Assembly (NCBI GenBank): GCA_030674185.1
Contig: CM060311.1
Coordinates: 97,599,513-97,663,512 of the forward strand
DNA: 64,000 bases
Origin: Monoplex corrugatus
Taxonomy: Eukaryota; Mollusca; Gastropoda; Littorinimorpha; Ranellidae
Direction: 5' to 3'
A program made the translations under genes and the position numbers. The notes beneath the pieces were generated by a model, which ran no database searches, had not been told where the DNA came from, and was given only the letters and a program-made list of their open reading frames with translations. Below, in pieces: positions 62,872 to 64,000 of this stretch (its first letter is position 1; every line of letters starts with the position of its first letter).

Positions 62872-63100
62872 TATACGTAATAATTGTCTCGCAATGTGAA
62901 CAGAGTTGCACTTGGCTCAATGTCTTGCATTGTGAAAAGATAAGCAGCGGCTGTAGATTTCATTTTGTTGTGCATGTAAGGTTAGATGTTAGACTTGCAT
63001 GGGTTGGGTAATTCCTTTGAAGAGCTTGCCCTCCTCTCACCCAAAGTAATAAAGGGAATGTAATTTAGGTTATTTGAGAGTATTTGCCTAAGTGTGAGTT

Positions 63101-63788
63101 TTAACCTGTTCGCTGCTTCCGACTGAATATTCGGTCGGAAGAAACATACACCTCCAGTGCTACGACCAAATATTCGGTCAGCGACTTTTCCTATTTTTAG
63201 CCAGAAAACCCCAACACTTTCAGTGACGTATGAGGTTTCAACAGAAACTTCAGGATTCCCTATATAAATAGATGCTAATTATGTATGTGTGACGTTTTAC
63301 GGTCTTTTCTGCCTGTGGGTTGACAAGGTGACCCCCTACAGCTGATTACTATTCAGTGACTGCAAACGATGGCAGACAAACTCGCTTCAACACTGAGCGT
63401 CGATAGGACCTGAAAAACAACTTATGCAGCAAAAGAAGTTGCAGAAATCATTACTTGTGGAGCTGATTCTGATTTGCAGTCTGTCAATAAGAGTGAAAAT
63501 GACGATAAATTGGCGCATGCAGGGGATATTTCGGTGTTGATGTCCGAAGTCAGACTTGACCGAGATAAGAGTCGGAGTGACATTACTAGCACTGGCGATC
63601 GTAAAAACGAAAGTACTGCTGCTCCTGGTGTGTTGTAAAGTATACAGAACAAGAAAATATATAGTGTTGTGGGATTTTCTGGGCTGGATGAAGAGATATG
63701 ATTTTTTTTGTTTTAAGTCAAGACGTTTAAAACTCGGTGGCACAGGCGATTCACCTTTTTATTTACACTTTGGCACTGAAAGGGTTAA
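63101..63788. mobile_element. piggyBac-like non-autonomous element
   Basis: TTAA at both ends; termini TTAACCTGTTCGCTGC and TTAACCCTTTCAGTGC (12 of 16 identical). A subterminal near-palindrome around GACTGAATATTCGGTC lies at about 63117-63142. ATG at 63369 begins MADKLASTLSVDRT then stop, and the same frame continues TTYAAKEVAEIITCGADSD and KSENDD. This is an acidic N-terminus like those at 20459, 50982 and 54259. Confidence 0.6.
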
Positions 63789-64000
63789 CTGATGATTGTT
63801 TTGTTTATTTGAAGAGTGTGAGGACAACCATTGTATCCATCTTACCAATGGTTTCCAGATGGTCACAAATTAACAAATACGGACAAAAATGCTTTTTTTT
63901 AGAAATCTAGATGTGGTGTGTAGGTTGATATCCACAGGACAATCAAAAGATCAAACGAGGTCAATTGATGGATATTGATATTAAAACTGACAGTGCTCAA
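63789..64000. other. No gene seen
   Basis: Window edge, no supported feature. Confidence 0.4.

Overview
This is a window of animal nuclear DNA. It has large GT-AG introns, dense interspersed repeats, long (AC)n/(CATA)n microsatellites, several non-LTR retrotransposon families (CR1-like, RTE-like, RNase H-bearing I/Nimb-like) and many short TTAA-flanked inverted-repeat elements. The repeat mix suggests a marine invertebrate, most likely a mollusc (perhaps a gastropod). That placement is inference, because no species-diagnostic gene is present.

Only one host gene is supported: a complete SRRM1 orthologue (SRm160, serine/arginine repetitive matrix protein 1) on the plus strand. Its start codon is at 15729 and its stop ends at 56275. 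I assembled 14 coding exons. Every junction is GT-AG, all phases agree, and they sum to 2895 nt (964 residues). The protein has an N-terminal PWI domain (exons 2-4), a charged region (5-7), RS-rich blocks (7-12), a Lys/His-rich segment (13) and a conserved C-terminal tail (14). A candidate AATAAA lies at 56972.

Layout. 1-2450: minus-strand LINE with a 777-codon uninterrupted frame running off the left edge. 2800-4070: microsatellite block. 4070-7690: fragments of three LINE families and a TTAA foldback element. 8377-11345: nearly full-length but dead CR1-like LINE (minus). 11640-12410: 770-bp polypyrimidine tract. 12950-14440: RTE-like copies meeting tail to tail. 14512-14600: tRNA-like SINE head. 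15640-56995: SRRM1, with introns full of tandem arrays and transposon remnants. 57000-64000: repeats only, including two 96-nt perfect palindromes.

The most interesting signals concern SRRM1. Intron 9 opens with about 30 tandem copies of its own 5' splice-site neighbourhood. Intron 3 holds a 48-nt in-frame candidate exon whose last codon is TGA (poison-exon architecture). The 3' UTR contains a solitary palindromic TTAA element. Intron 6 contains a nest of repeat, TTAA element and LINE, for which a second repeat copy near 55458 still shows an uninterrupted TTAA site. All functional statements are read from sequence and from knowledge of the families; no search was run.
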